A stretch of DNA of 18,003 nt from Ophioceras dolichostomum. Taxonomy: Eukaryota; Ascomycota; Sordariomycetes; Magnaporthales; Ophioceraceae. The stretch is taken from contig PYST01000540.1 of the NCBI GenBank assembly GCA_003049485.1, positions 1-18,003 on the forward strand. The letters run 5' to 3'. The translations under genes were made by a program, and so were the position numbers. The notes below the pieces were generated by a model, which saw nothing but the letters and a program-made list of their open reading frames with translations, did no database searches and was not told the DNA's origin. Positions within the stretch are counted from its first letter, which is position 1; every line of letters starts with the position of its first letter. Below, in pieces: positions 9,648 through 18,003 of this stretch.

Positions 9648-9875
9648 CCGGGAATCGCTCGGAGCTTCTGCAAAAGCTTCCCTGGGCCAGCTCCAAGGAG
9701 AAAATTGCTCGATCATCACAGTTGCCGAATTGACCATTATTCTGAAGCTTCATCGTGACGACGAACGCACTAATTGCGGCCCCAGCCTTTATCGACTACC
9801 GGCCTTCGCGTCTCTCCACCCATTTTTTCCTTTGTTGTCTTTCTCTACAGACTCCCGGGTTCCCAGATCTCAAAG

Positions 9876-10780
9876 ATGTTCCGCGCCGCTATCCTGCGAA
9901 ATGTCGCGGCATCCGCTGTCTGGACGGCCGCCCGCCCGGCCACCGCTGCGCCCGTCGCCAGATTAGTCGCCCGCAGTGCTGCGGTGCCCTCATGGACTCC
10001 CAAGATGACTGCCACTCTGCCCTGGAGTGCGGTGCGCTGCTATTCTGCCGGAGGCGCCTTGACCGAGGAGCAGGTCCAGGGAAGGATTATGTCGTTGCTT
10101 TCTGGCTTCGATAAGGTGCGTGCTTTGCGGGAACTTGGGAGCTCTTCTCTCCCCCTTCTCCGATAGTTTGATAGGCTATGGAGCAGGGGGAAGAGCTGTC
10201 GACGCGGCATGGCCGACAACTCTTCTGTGCTGGAGTCTGAGTAAGTTTGCTAACGTGATTGCGAGCTTGCAGGTCAACGACCCTGCCAAAGTAGGTCTCT
10301 CATGATGGTCCCGTCTCCCGTTTTCGCCGCTCCGAGAAAGACATCGAGCGAAAGAGATAGTTGAGATATTGACTGAGACCACTCTCTTCCCACAGATCAC
10401 CCCCGCCGCGCATTTCGCCAACGACCTCGGCCTGGACAGCCTGGATACCGTGGAGGTTGTCATGGCGATTGAGGAGGTAAGGAAAGAATGCCAGAGGGCT
10501 ATCGCCTGGCTGGGCCTTGCTGGCACCTGAAATAGACAGCCTTGAGCTCTTTGTGCCTGGGGAGTGTGGCTAATGTGCTGGGGCAACAGGAGTTCAGCAT
10601 CGAGATCCCTGACAAGGACGCCGACCAGATCCACAGCGGTAAGTTTTCCTCTCTTTGCGATGATCGCGTTGGTTGTTACGTCGCAAGCCCTCATCCCGGT
10701 TATCGTGCTGACGTCCGTATCTCCCATCTGCAGTGGACAAGGCTGTCGAGTACATACTGCACCAACCGCATGCCAACTGA
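9876..10780 (+). CDS. NDUFAB1: Mitochondrial acyl carrier protein, complex I subunit
   Basis: The product carries acyl chains on a phosphopantetheine arm for mitochondrial fatty-acid synthesis, and is also an accessory subunit of complex I that binds LYR proteins. There are five exons: 9876-10115, 10273-10290, 10396-10476, 10590-10638 and 10734-10780, giving 144 residues. Introns are 157, 105, 113 and 95 bp with donors GTGCGT, GTAGGT, GTAAGG and GTAAGT; GCTAAC/GCTAAT/GCTGAC-like branch sites are seen in introns 1, 3 and 4. Residues 1-56 form an Arg/Ala-rich presequence with no acidic residue and a likely processing motif Arg54-Cys-Tyr56 before Ser57. The carrier motif DLGLDSLDTVEVVMAIEEEF puts the modified serine at Ser101. 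The following EFSIEIPDKDADQI helix-III region and VDKAVEYIL end are complete. Exon 2 is only 18 nt (VNDPAK). The gene is head-to-head with NDUFS8. The start has no competing upstream ATG in the leader. Identification is essentially certain. Confidence 0.97.
10273..10290 (+). other. NDUFAB1: 18-nt microexon of the ACP gene
   Basis: The exon encodes VNDPAK in phase 0 and is bounded by acceptor TTGCAG and donor GTAGGT. It is needed for the conserved loop joining FDK to ITPAAHFANDLG; skipping it would keep the frame but delete six residues before the carrier-motif helix. Both flanks are good splice signals and the residues match the family, so I regard it as real. Confidence 0.88.
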
Positions 10781-12300
10781 TTCGATCCAACCGTCTTCTC
10801 CTTCGCGGCCTTGGGCCTCGGGCTTGTACCATAGACACAAATATACAGGCACGTTGGAATCTACTTTGGCCACGTCGTCTTCCTATTAGCTCGCCGCTCC
10901 TCTTCCTTTCCTTGATGGACATGTACGACCGGGTCTGTTGGCGGTAGCTGTACGTGTTGCCATGGGGAGTGCTCATGGTGGTTATTGATGGGGCCAGGCG
11001 GCGATGTCGTTTTGCGTAGAAGAGGGCACGACGTTGTCTGGTTACATTGGCGAGTGTCCTCTGAGTGAAATAGCTCAGTCATGTATTCGGAGAAATGGTT
11101 TGCTTTTGGCTGCTCTCTGTGTCTCGATCTGCTTGATCCCCAGCTTCCTGTACTCTCCCCACCTCTCCATCGAGACCTCCGGCCTGTTACTAGGGAGTTC
11201 ATGCTGTGACCGTTAGTTATGAGGCGACTGGTCTGAAATGTGCGTTGGATGTGGTAACAACCTTCAGCCAGATGAGATCTGACCCTTGGTCCGTTTCGCT
11301 GGTTCTTCTAGTCACTCTGATGGAATCCCGTCACGACTTCATCATCACTTGATAACTGCCATGATTCACAAGCCGCGACATTGACACGACACCCTATGTC
11401 TATGAACTAGCTACTGTGTGAACTCGTAGGTGTATTCTGTGGCCCGTGAAGTTTGTGCGTAGGGATCGAGGTACCCTGAAGGGCGGGTTGCTCTGATCTC
11501 TGCATGCTTTTCTTTGTCCCGAAGATGGGCTACGTGTTGCTCACCCGCACGCCTAGAGGTAGAAAACAGAAAGTTGCGAGGTCCACGAGAAGCGACGTGC
11601 CTGTCAGTCATGTATATACTAGAAACGTACATAGACGTCTGACCTCACGAGGGCGATAGGCTGGAGGTGAGTTCCTACGACGGGCCGACCCGTCGCCATG
11701 AAAACTTGGAAGGTGTGGCACAGGTACTGGATCTCAACAATGCTCGGCTAACAATAAATGCGAAGGTGAGCGCGACCACTATTGGTGAAGAAAAGCCTAA
11801 CTTTTGGTGGACGTAGGATCCCGTGCCGTATTTGTTAGATCGCGAGACTGGGTGTAAATTCAAGAATAGGACGGCATCAAAAGGGGAACACGTGAATTTC
11901 CTCAATGGAGCCATCACGCCACGGCCGGCAATGGGTGGCGCCCGTCCACTCTGTCCAGCCACAAGGTGTGCCCCGCAAACGGCGAACGTGACGAAGGGTG
12001 CTGCCCCACCAGAGCTAAAGTTTAGAAAATACTTATTCAGGCAGTATTCGTCCAGCTGGCTGAGAGGTTCCCCAATATCAGCGGTCGGCGGCTGAAAGGA
12101 CACCAGGTTGAACTCTGGCGCAAGGTACAAAAAGGCGGCATTCGCCCGCCCCTCAGCGACCCCTTTGCCCCGATTGCAGCGGATTTTGGGGGTCCGAATC
12201 GCAACCAATCACACAATTCCTCCCCGAACAAGAAACTTCCAATGCGCAAACGGCAAGCAAGCAACAGCATCACAACCTTCCGAAAGACAAGGAATTCCTT
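10781..12300. other. ACP 3' region and intergenic DNA
   Basis: The first few hundred bases should hold the ACP 3' UTR. The rest has several open frames on both strands (for example 11675-12208 minus) with random-looking composition and no domain or splice-linked partner. A CCAATCA motif at about 12204-12210 sits in GC-rich, promoter-like sequence, far (about 2 kb) upstream of the FCP1 start. It may belong to an unseen transcript or to a very distal FCP1 promoter. I see no RNA gene. Confidence 0.5.
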
Positions 12301-12341
12301 GCATCACTTGCATACCATCAGCCTTACGCCTTGTCCTGCCG

Positions 12342-12374
12342 TCACTCTATCTCACTCTAGCTCACTCTAGCTCA
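12342..12374. repeat. 10-bp tandem repeat (about 3.3 copies)
   Basis: Units TCACTCTATC, TCACTCTAGC and TCACTCTAGC occupy 12342-12371, followed by a partial TCA. This is a simple repeat in non-coding DNA; no function can be assigned. Confidence 0.85.
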
Positions 12375-12877
12375 ACCCTTCACACGATTCAATTTGTCCT
12401 AGATTTATAGGGGGAAGTGGGATTGGCCGCGTTGTACTTGTTGGTTTCCCAGCTGAGGCAACGCGCACACATTGGGGAGCTTGGGCCACCATCGCAAAAG
12501 ACGGGCGGACGGCTTGCATCATCGTCATTGTCGTTACTATCCCCTTTGGCGGGAAAGCGGCAGGTTGATCAATCGGCTGATGGATAGATGGGTTCGACTT
12601 AACCTGTCCATTTGCTCTTTGTCCAGCTCGACGTATTTCGATTAAGCTTGTTTGCAGTCAGCGGAGGTGATCAGACAGCTACCTAGATTGCGTAGAGCTC
12701 CCTTACATTCCAGCCAAGGCAGGTCAGTCGGACTGTTCTCTCTGTCTCTTGTCCGCACTCCTCTCTATTTTCATTCATTCATCCCAAGTCCACGCAACTC
12801 CACACGCCTCGCACAAAAGTGATACCTGTCACGGAGAGGCCCGTGCAAGTGGTACAGCTTGGTGCGCGGCGACTTGA

Positions 12878-12905
12878 TGACGGGTGACGGGTGACGGGTG
12901 ACGGA
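12878..12905. repeat. Four tandem TGACGGG heptamers
   Basis: Three exact TGACGGG units and a fourth TGACGGA lie head to tail at 12878-12905, about 1.3 kb upstream of the FCP1 start. TGACG is a half-site for bZIP (CRE/ATF-type) factors, so the cluster could be regulatory or just a simple repeat. Confidence 0.85.
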
Positions 12906-14209
12906 TTGACTCCAATCCACCAGTCCGACTGCCCGAAGGAACCCCCCGCTCCTGGGTACAGCGCCGGCTCCGAACATCGTCGCACAGTGTTCCTCCCCGG
13001 GAGCGTGGTCCAAGCTCCATTCCTCAATTTTTGTGGGCCGCCTTCCGGGAACGACTTTATACCTCCAAACGCCATCCCGCCAGCGCGGGTTGGGCCTTGC
13101 TTCGTTTTCAGTCCGCACTTGACTTAAAGGTCGCACACCACTTCAACATTCGCACCACTCGTTCGCAGGGCCTTCATAGGCTGCCACTTAAATTCACGAT
13201 TGCCCTTGCCCTTACCCTTCCGTCTGGACCCAACTTAGCCATCCGTTGCGCCCTCCAGCTCCAGGCCTCCCTTCATCCCCCCCTTCTCTCTCTATCCAAC
13301 CCAATTGGAGGTCCAGATTGCTGAAAGAGCGGCAATTTAGTCGCATCTCGCCAACGACACCCTACGAACGAGCGGACGCGTCTGGTCCTTCCGCGCAAAC
13401 TTCCCGACTCTTTGGAGCTGCCAACGTCATCGACAACACGCGGCACAGCAGGCCGTACCAGCCACTCTCCCAACGCGCTTTCTTTCCGGGCTCTACAATC
13501 GTGTGCTGCCCCGGAGTCGCATCTTCATCGTAACAAGGTGCTTGGTGCAAGGTGCCATGGGATCCATACCGCGACTTTCTTTGTCGGCAGCCAAACGAAC
13601 CATCATCACAACGACGACGACAGCGACAACGGCGACCGAGAACCATCCTTCATTACATCCTCGGATTTGTTTACTGCAAGAGGCAGCATTATTCTGACGC
13701 TTGCGACTTGCGGTCCTGACCTGTGAGCACTTTCCATCTTGTCCCATCCCTTCGTCTATTCCTGCCTCCGGCCGCCCCTTGCCCACCCCCTGTTCTCGCA
13801 CGAACATCATCAGGGCATTTCCCGTCTGGCGCGCCTACCTGGCTGGTGGCTGCTACCTATACTCTCCACCGATTCTCAACAAACCAGCTTCCGAACGTAT
13901 GGGGGCGGATCTCGTTAATATTCTTTGTTTCGCATTGTCCTGTATCTTGCATTGTTTCTGCTTCGCACCACCCGTCTTTTTATCCTTCGCTTCTCCACCT
14001 TTGAACACGCTTGGTTTCCAGGCTCCATAGTGTCGTTGCCTTCATCACTCTTTGTAATCATGATGCTGAACCCTGTACAGATTTCCCCGAAAGGTCACGA
14101 TAGGACACGTCCAGGCCCTCGACACAGGTCGCGACGCTTCAAACCAGCGCACGTACCGCGTCATCCTCAGTCTTCGTACAACCGGCAGCGCCTTCCGGCC
14201 GCCGCCAAG

Positions 14210-17143
14210 ATGGTGGAGGACACCCGAAAGGGCAACAAGACGTTGTCCCTGGGTCCCCGCCTCCCCTATCCCATCAATATCGTCAAGGTGTACAAGAACA
14301 AAGGGGACAAGATTCGAAAGCAGGAGCCCATCTTTCAATACTCGACCAAGACATGGGTTTGGGAAGGTGATAATATCACGGGGGAGTATCATCGGAAAGA
14401 GACGACGGTATACCTGGAGTGGCCGGCCCCATCAGATGGGAAGCTGGTCGAGTGCCATCTGCAGCCAGGCGAGGAGGTCACTTCGGACAGGGGCTGCGTG
14501 ACGGTGGAGGAGGCTTGCACGCACGAGATCCAGTTCCACGGGCTGTGCGCTATGTGCGGGCAGGATATGACCGAGGTCACCTGGGCCTCCGACTGCCTGG
14601 ACACGGAGCGGGCACCCATCAACATGACACACGACCAGACGGGGTTTCTGGTCAGCCACAAGGCGGCGGCAAAGGCGGAGCTGGAGCTGCAGCGGCGGCT
14701 GCTGGACCAGCGCAAGCTGAGCCTGGTTGTCGACCTGGACCAGACCATCATCCACGCGTGCATAGAGCCCACCATCGGGGACTGGCAGCGCGACCCCAGC
14801 AACCCGAACCACGAGGCCGTCAAAGACGTGCGCAGTTTCCAGCTGAACGACGACGGACCACGCGGTCTGGCGTCGGGCTGCTGGTACTACATCAAGATGC
14901 GTCCGGGACTGATCGACTTCCTGACGCGCATCGCCGAGGCGTACGAGCTCCACGTCTACACCATGGGCACGCGCGCCTACGCCATGAATATCGCGAAGAT
15001 CGTCGACCCCAACCAGAAGCTGTTCGCCAACCGCGTCATCAGCCGAGATGAGAACGGCAACATGACGGCCAAGAGTCTGCAGCGCATCTTCCCCGTTAGC
15101 ACCCGGATGGTTGTCATCATCGACGACCGTGCCGACGTGTGGCCCCTGAACCGCCTCAACCTGATCAAGGTCGTGCCCTACGACTTCTTCAAGGGGATTG
15201 GAGATATCAATTCTAGCTTCTTACCAAAACGAGAGGACTTACTTCCCTCTTCCTCGACGTTGTCTCTCCCTGCCCCGGGATCGGGTGCTGCCTCCGACGA
15301 CAAGGCCGGCGCCGGCCCGCTCGTCAACGGCAACAAGAAGCCGCACCAACAAATCAAGAAGCATGGATCTAAGGGCACTGAGACTGAGGAACTGGGCAGC
15401 ATGGGTGACGGCGACGATGCGGCCCTCATCAAGAAGCAGACAGAGGAACAGGAGAAGACGCTCGAGATGCAGATTAAGGATCGTCCGCTGCTGCATTTGC
15501 AAGAGCAGCTCGACAAAGAGGACGAGCAGGCTGCTGCGGGTCAGGAAGCAGCAGCCGCAGCAGCAGTCACCGACGACCCGACCGCCGCCGCCTCGACAGC
15601 TGTAGCCCCCATCGTCCCCCAACAACGCCATCACCTCCTGCTCGACGACGACCGCGAGCTGATGTACCTGGAGCAACACCTCCTCATGCTCCATGAGGCC
15701 TTCTACCACGCTTACGACGCGAAGGTCGCAACGCATCGCGCCGAGAAGCTCCGCAACGCCAAGATGAACACGGCCTTCTCAGAAGCCGATGCGCAGGCCG
15801 CGGCAGACAAGATGTTTGCCGAGGACCCGCCTGATCCGCCCGACGCCGGCGTGGTGCTTGAAGCGCTGAAGTGCACAGTCCTGGCCGGCACACGCATCGT
15901 CCTGTCCGGCCTGGTGCCCGTGGGCATCGATGTCGAGCTTTCCGAAATAGGCCTGCAGGCTAAGAGCTTCGGCGCACAGATCCTTAAGAAGGTATCCAAG
16001 CAGGTGACGCATCTGGTTATCAGCAGTGGCCGCCCCCGCACGCTCAAGGTTTCCCAGGCCGAGAAGATTCCCAGCATCAAGATCGTCAACCACGACTGGC
16101 TGATCGACTGTCTGAGCCAGTGGAAGCACCTGGACGAGAAGCCATACATCATGGGGTCGCGGGCGCAGGGAGCTAGCGGCTTGGCTGCGGCATCGGCTGC
16201 TTCCCTCACCGCACAGCCGACAGCAGAGAACAACACCGACGCCGAAACTCTCACCGACGGCGAGACCGACGCGGCTGGTGAGGGCGACTCGAGCGGCGTA
16301 GCAGCGCCGAAGAAGCGCAAACGCAAGGTGAAGAAGCTCAAGATCGTGATCTCGACGCCCAGTGGTGTGGACAACGAGGAGGACGAGGACTCGGACGACG
16401 AGGACGATGGCGGAGATATGGATGATGATGATGACGACGACGATTTCATTTCGAACGGCGCGCTCAGTCCTATCGACGACCTTAAAACTTTCGACTGGGG
16501 CGAGGCCGACGCCGAAATGGAGGAGTTCCTTGCCGAAGACGACGACGACGAGGACGGCGACGACGACGGCGACGACGACGGCGAGTCCAACGTCAGCGGC
16601 GTCGATCGCGGAGGCGACGACGATGGCGGCAATACTTCCAACAACAGCGAGGCGGACGACAACTCGTCTCCCACCGCCACCAAGCTCCTCAGCGGTCGCA
16701 AGCGGAAGCTTGGGCGCAGTGGTGGTAGTAGTGGCGGCAGCGGCACCGAGTCCGAAGACGACGCCCGTCTATCCGAACGCAGCGGCAGCGGCGGTGTTTC
16801 GAAAAAGCAGCGCGTCGGCACGATTCGGTCTGGCTCTCGACTGCGCGTCGTCCGAACACCTGAGGACGTTGCCGTGGAGGACGTCAGCAAGCGCACCAAC
16901 GGCGCCAGCTTGCCGACGCCCCTAGGCACGGGCGACGAGGAGGACGTGCTGAGGCTCAAGAACGGCACCGGCACTGGCGCCCCCAGCGGTTCTTCGCTGC
17001 TCTCAGCCCCAGTCGCAGCAGCAGCTGGCGCTGGCGCTGGCGAGCCGTCGGGCACGGACATAGACGAGGAGGAGCTGGAGGCGGATCTGATGGCGGAGCT
17101 GGAGGCGGAGGAGCTGGAGGAGGCTGAGAAGGAGAAGGGTTAG
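14210..17143 (+). CDS. fcp1: RNA polymerase II CTD phosphatase FCP1 (TFIIF-associated)
   Basis: This nuclear phosphatase removes phosphate from the Pol II C-terminal domain to recycle the enzyme. It is a single exon of 977 residues. The start at 14210 (CCAAGATGG) gives MVEDTRKGNKTLSLGPRLPY, leading straight into the biotinyl/lipoyl-like N-terminal region of the family. C103/H105 and C113/C116 form a family Cys/His motif (CTHEIQFHGLCAMCG). The catalytic HAD motif DLDQT is at 175-179, the conserved KSLQRIF at about 288-294, and the acidic IDDRADVW motif has D305/D306. A low-complexity Ala/Gln insert (about 440-480) precedes a conserved helical segment (LLHEAFYHAYD-like). A BRCT domain follows at about 553-650 (NHDWLIDCLSQWKHLDEKPY). 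Basic nuclear-localisation-like runs (KKRKRKVKKLK, GRKRKL) flank a very acidic Asp-rich tail. The C-terminal EEELEADLMAELEAE helix resembles the RAP74-binding end of FCP1. In-frame ATGs at 14060/14063 would add 50/49 residues of basic, unconserved-looking sequence. Confidence 0.95.
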   Translation: MVEDTRKGNKTLSLGPRLPYPINIVKVYKNKGDKIRKQEPIFQYSTKTWVWEGDNITGEYHRKETTVYLEWPAPSDGKLVECHLQPGEEVTSDRGCVTVEEACTHEIQFHGLCAMCGQDMTEVTWASDCLDTERAPINMTHDQTGFLVSHKAAAKAELELQRRLLDQRKLSLVVDLDQTIIHACIEPTIGDWQRDPSNPNHEAVKDVRSFQLNDDGPRGLASGCWYYIKMRPGLIDFLTRIAEAYELHVYTMGTRAYAMNIAKIVDPNQKLFANRVISRDENGNMTAKSLQRIFPVSTRMVVIIDDRADVWPLNRLNLIKVVPYDFFKGIGDINSSFLPKREDLLPSSSTLSLPAPGSGAASDDKAGAGPLVNGNKKPHQQIKKHGSKGTETEELGSMGDGDDAALIKKQTEEQEKTLEMQIKDRPLLHLQEQLDKEDEQAAAGQEAAAAAAVTDDPTAAASTAVAPIVPQQRHHLLLDDDRELMYLEQHLLMLHEAFYHAYDAKVATHRAEKLRNAKMNTAFSEADAQAAADKMFAEDPPDPPDAGVVLEALKCTVLAGTRIVLSGLVPVGIDVELSEIGLQAKSFGAQILKKVSKQVTHLVISSGRPRTLKVSQAEKIPSIKIVNHDWLIDCLSQWKHLDEKPYIMGSRAQGASGLAAASAASLTAQPTAENNTDAETLTDGETDAAGEGDSSGVAAPKKRKRKVKKLKIVISTPSGVDNEEDEDSDDEDDGGDMDDDDDDDDFISNGALSPIDDLKTFDWGEADAEMEEFLAEDDDDEDGDDDGDDDGESNVSGVDRGGDDDGGNTSNNSEADDNSSPTATKLLSGRKRKLGRSGGSSGGSGTESEDDARLSERSGSGGVSKKQRVGTIRSGSRLRVVRTPEDVAVEDVSKRTNGASLPTPLGTGDEEDVLRLKNGTGTGAPSGSSLLSAPVAAAAGAGAGEPSGTDIDEEELEADLMAELEAEELEEAEKEKG

Positions 17144-18003
17144 GTGCCGAAGCCGCCGCCGCTGTTTGGGTTTTGGGCTGGTGTTACTTCGGTAGTTGGT
17201 GAACGCCGCCCCTGTTTTTGGTGAAGGTCTCCCGGCGTGGAGACTCTGGAGATTTATTTTCACTCTTTTTCGCGCTTCATATCTATTACTTTCTTGGACA
17301 ACTGACGATTTTTTTTTCTTGGTGGTTTTGCTATTGATGTTTGTAGGGGATGGTTTTATGGAGAGGAGAACATGAGCTTCAGCTGCAGTAGCGGTAGTAG
17401 GCAGTAGCAACCATGCATGCAGGCAAGGAAGGGAGCAAGCATCAGAGGGCACATACATACAACAAGATACTATGGATGGGCACTACGGCACAGGACAGGC
17501 ACTGTAAAGCAAGGCACAGCGATCATTGCAAAATTCATTTTCTTATTGTCTGTCTATCCTCCTTTACTGTCCACCGGCTGCGAGCGAGCTTGCGTTCGTG
17601 CTTTTTTAGACCTTCATGTGCCAACTGGTTGGCGCCTCGTGTGACTGTGCAAGTGGGTGGCCATACCAAATCCGAGGGGTTGCTCGGCTTGTTCCCCGTT
17701 GAATTTCTACGTGCCAGAAGACACCTGCCTAGGTACTCAACAATGAACCTACACTTCACTTCGACGCGAGAAAGCGCCGCTGCCAGTAATAGGACCAATT
17801 CACACAGTTTTGTTCAATACAATCCCGCCAGACCACAGTGATGACCCTTCACCATGGACCGGAGGGAGGGGGTCATGGTCCGGCTCGTGCTTACATAACA
17901 CACTCGAGCTCCGACGGCTCCCACTAACGTAATCTACCACCTTCCGGGACAAACCACCTTCCGGGACACTTTTCTGCCCTGCACCCCAACCCCTCGACTT
18001 CGG
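17144..18003. other. FCP1 3' region and intergenic DNA
   Basis: The FCP1 3' UTR should occupy the first few hundred bases; a T-rich stretch near 17308-17320 is the only marked feature there. I see no coding frame with recognisable content and no RNA gene before the window ends. The last 150 bp are C/T-rich and may approach the promoter of a gene outside the window. Confidence 0.55.
17936..17968. repeat. Two-copy 16-bp direct repeat
   Basis: ACCACCTTCCGGGACA occurs at 17936-17951 and again at 17953-17968, with one base between copies. The copies are identical. No gene overlaps; function unknown. Confidence 0.9.

Larger units (their letters stand above)
9299..9875. promoter_or_regulatory. 577-bp divergent promoter shared by two complex I genes
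   Basis: The two start codons, ATG at 9298 (minus) and ATG at 9876 (plus), face away from each other with only 577 bp between them, so one region must supply both promoters. It contains a CCAATCA box (minus strand, about 9561-9567), a CACGTGAC site at 9640-9647 and a duplicated CAATTGGCG element near 9354-9383. The plus-strand side ends in a CT-rich leader without an upstream ATG. Co-regulation is inferred from the layout and the shared complex; the sequence does not prove it. Confidence 0.8.
12300..14209 (+). promoter_or_regulatory. FCP1 upstream region and long leader
   Basis: No gene is supportable here. From about 12720 rightwards the sequence is CT/CA-rich and promoter- or leader-like, running to the FCP1 ATG at 14210. 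It contains several upstream ATGs: one in a strong context (GCCATGG) at 13557 opens a 46-codon frame, another near 13898 opens a 44-codon frame, and ATGs at 14060 and 14063 are in frame with FCP1. Possible 3' splice sites (TTTCCAG near 14022, TGTACAG at 14080) suggest a leader intron that would remove some of these ATGs. The transcription start cannot be fixed from sequence. Confidence 0.45.

Noticed and set aside
11675..12208. Minus-strand open frame of 177 codons
   Set aside because: No domain, and it overlaps promoter-like sequence and other open frames. It is not supportable without transcript evidence.
12560..12625. GGTTCGACTTA resembling a tRNA B box
   Set aside because: It lacks the terminal CC of the B box, and no A box or cloverleaf could be placed upstream at the right distance.
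15712..17061. Long open frame (about 449 codons) antisense to FCP1
   Set aside because: It is a Ser/Pro-rich mirror of the GC-rich, Asp/Glu-rich FCP1 coding sequence. The FCP1 motifs on the plus strand explain the stretch fully.

Overview
The window looks like nuclear DNA from a filamentous ascomycete, most likely a Sordariomycete. Introns are short (69-157 bp) with GT...AG ends and CTAAC/CTGAC-type branch sites. Coding exons are GC-rich at third positions, and leaders are pyrimidine-rich. The complex I subunits read like those of Sordariomycetes. No bacterial, viral or intact transposon gene was recognised, and I found no tRNA, 5S rRNA or CRISPR array.

Layout. 1-4600 holds no gene I can support; it has only short, incoherent open frames and a small tandem repeat. 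4600-5251 is a CT-rich promoter/leader with two small upstream ORFs. 5252-7753 (+) is a two-exon gene for an ~810-residue protein of unrecognised family: short conserved-looking segments at both ends, with a long Pro/Gln/His/Ser/Ala/Thr-rich low-complexity middle that contains a near-perfect 48-bp in-frame tandem duplication. 7754-8288 is a convergent intergenic space. 8289-9298 (-) is a four-exon gene for the 23 kDa (TYKY/NDUFS8) 2x[4Fe-4S] subunit of mitochondrial complex I. 9299-9875 is a 577-bp divergent promoter. 9876-10780 (+) is a five-exon gene for the mitochondrial acyl carrier protein (NDUFAB1), including an 18-nt microexon. 10781-14209 is a long non-coding stretch holding the ACP 3' region, simple tandem repeats and the FCP1 upstream/leader region. 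14210-17143 (+) is a single-exon gene for the RNA polymerase II CTD phosphatase FCP1. 17144-18003 is FCP1 downstream sequence with one short direct repeat at the very end.

How the genes relate. The clearest functional link is the head-to-head pair at 8289-10780. Both products are subunits of respiratory complex I, both have a mitochondrial presequence ending in an Arg-x-Tyr processing motif, and they share one promoter with CCAAT-box and CACGTGAC (Cbf1-like) elements. The mitochondrial ACP also serves mitochondrial fatty-acid synthesis and LYR-protein/Fe-S assembly, so co-expression with an Fe-S subunit makes sense. The flanking FCP1 gene and the unrecognised gene have no evident connection to that pair. 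I did not find an unmistakably new system. The best candidates for follow-up are the divergent complex I promoter, the unrecognised fungal protein with its recent duplication, and the microexon.
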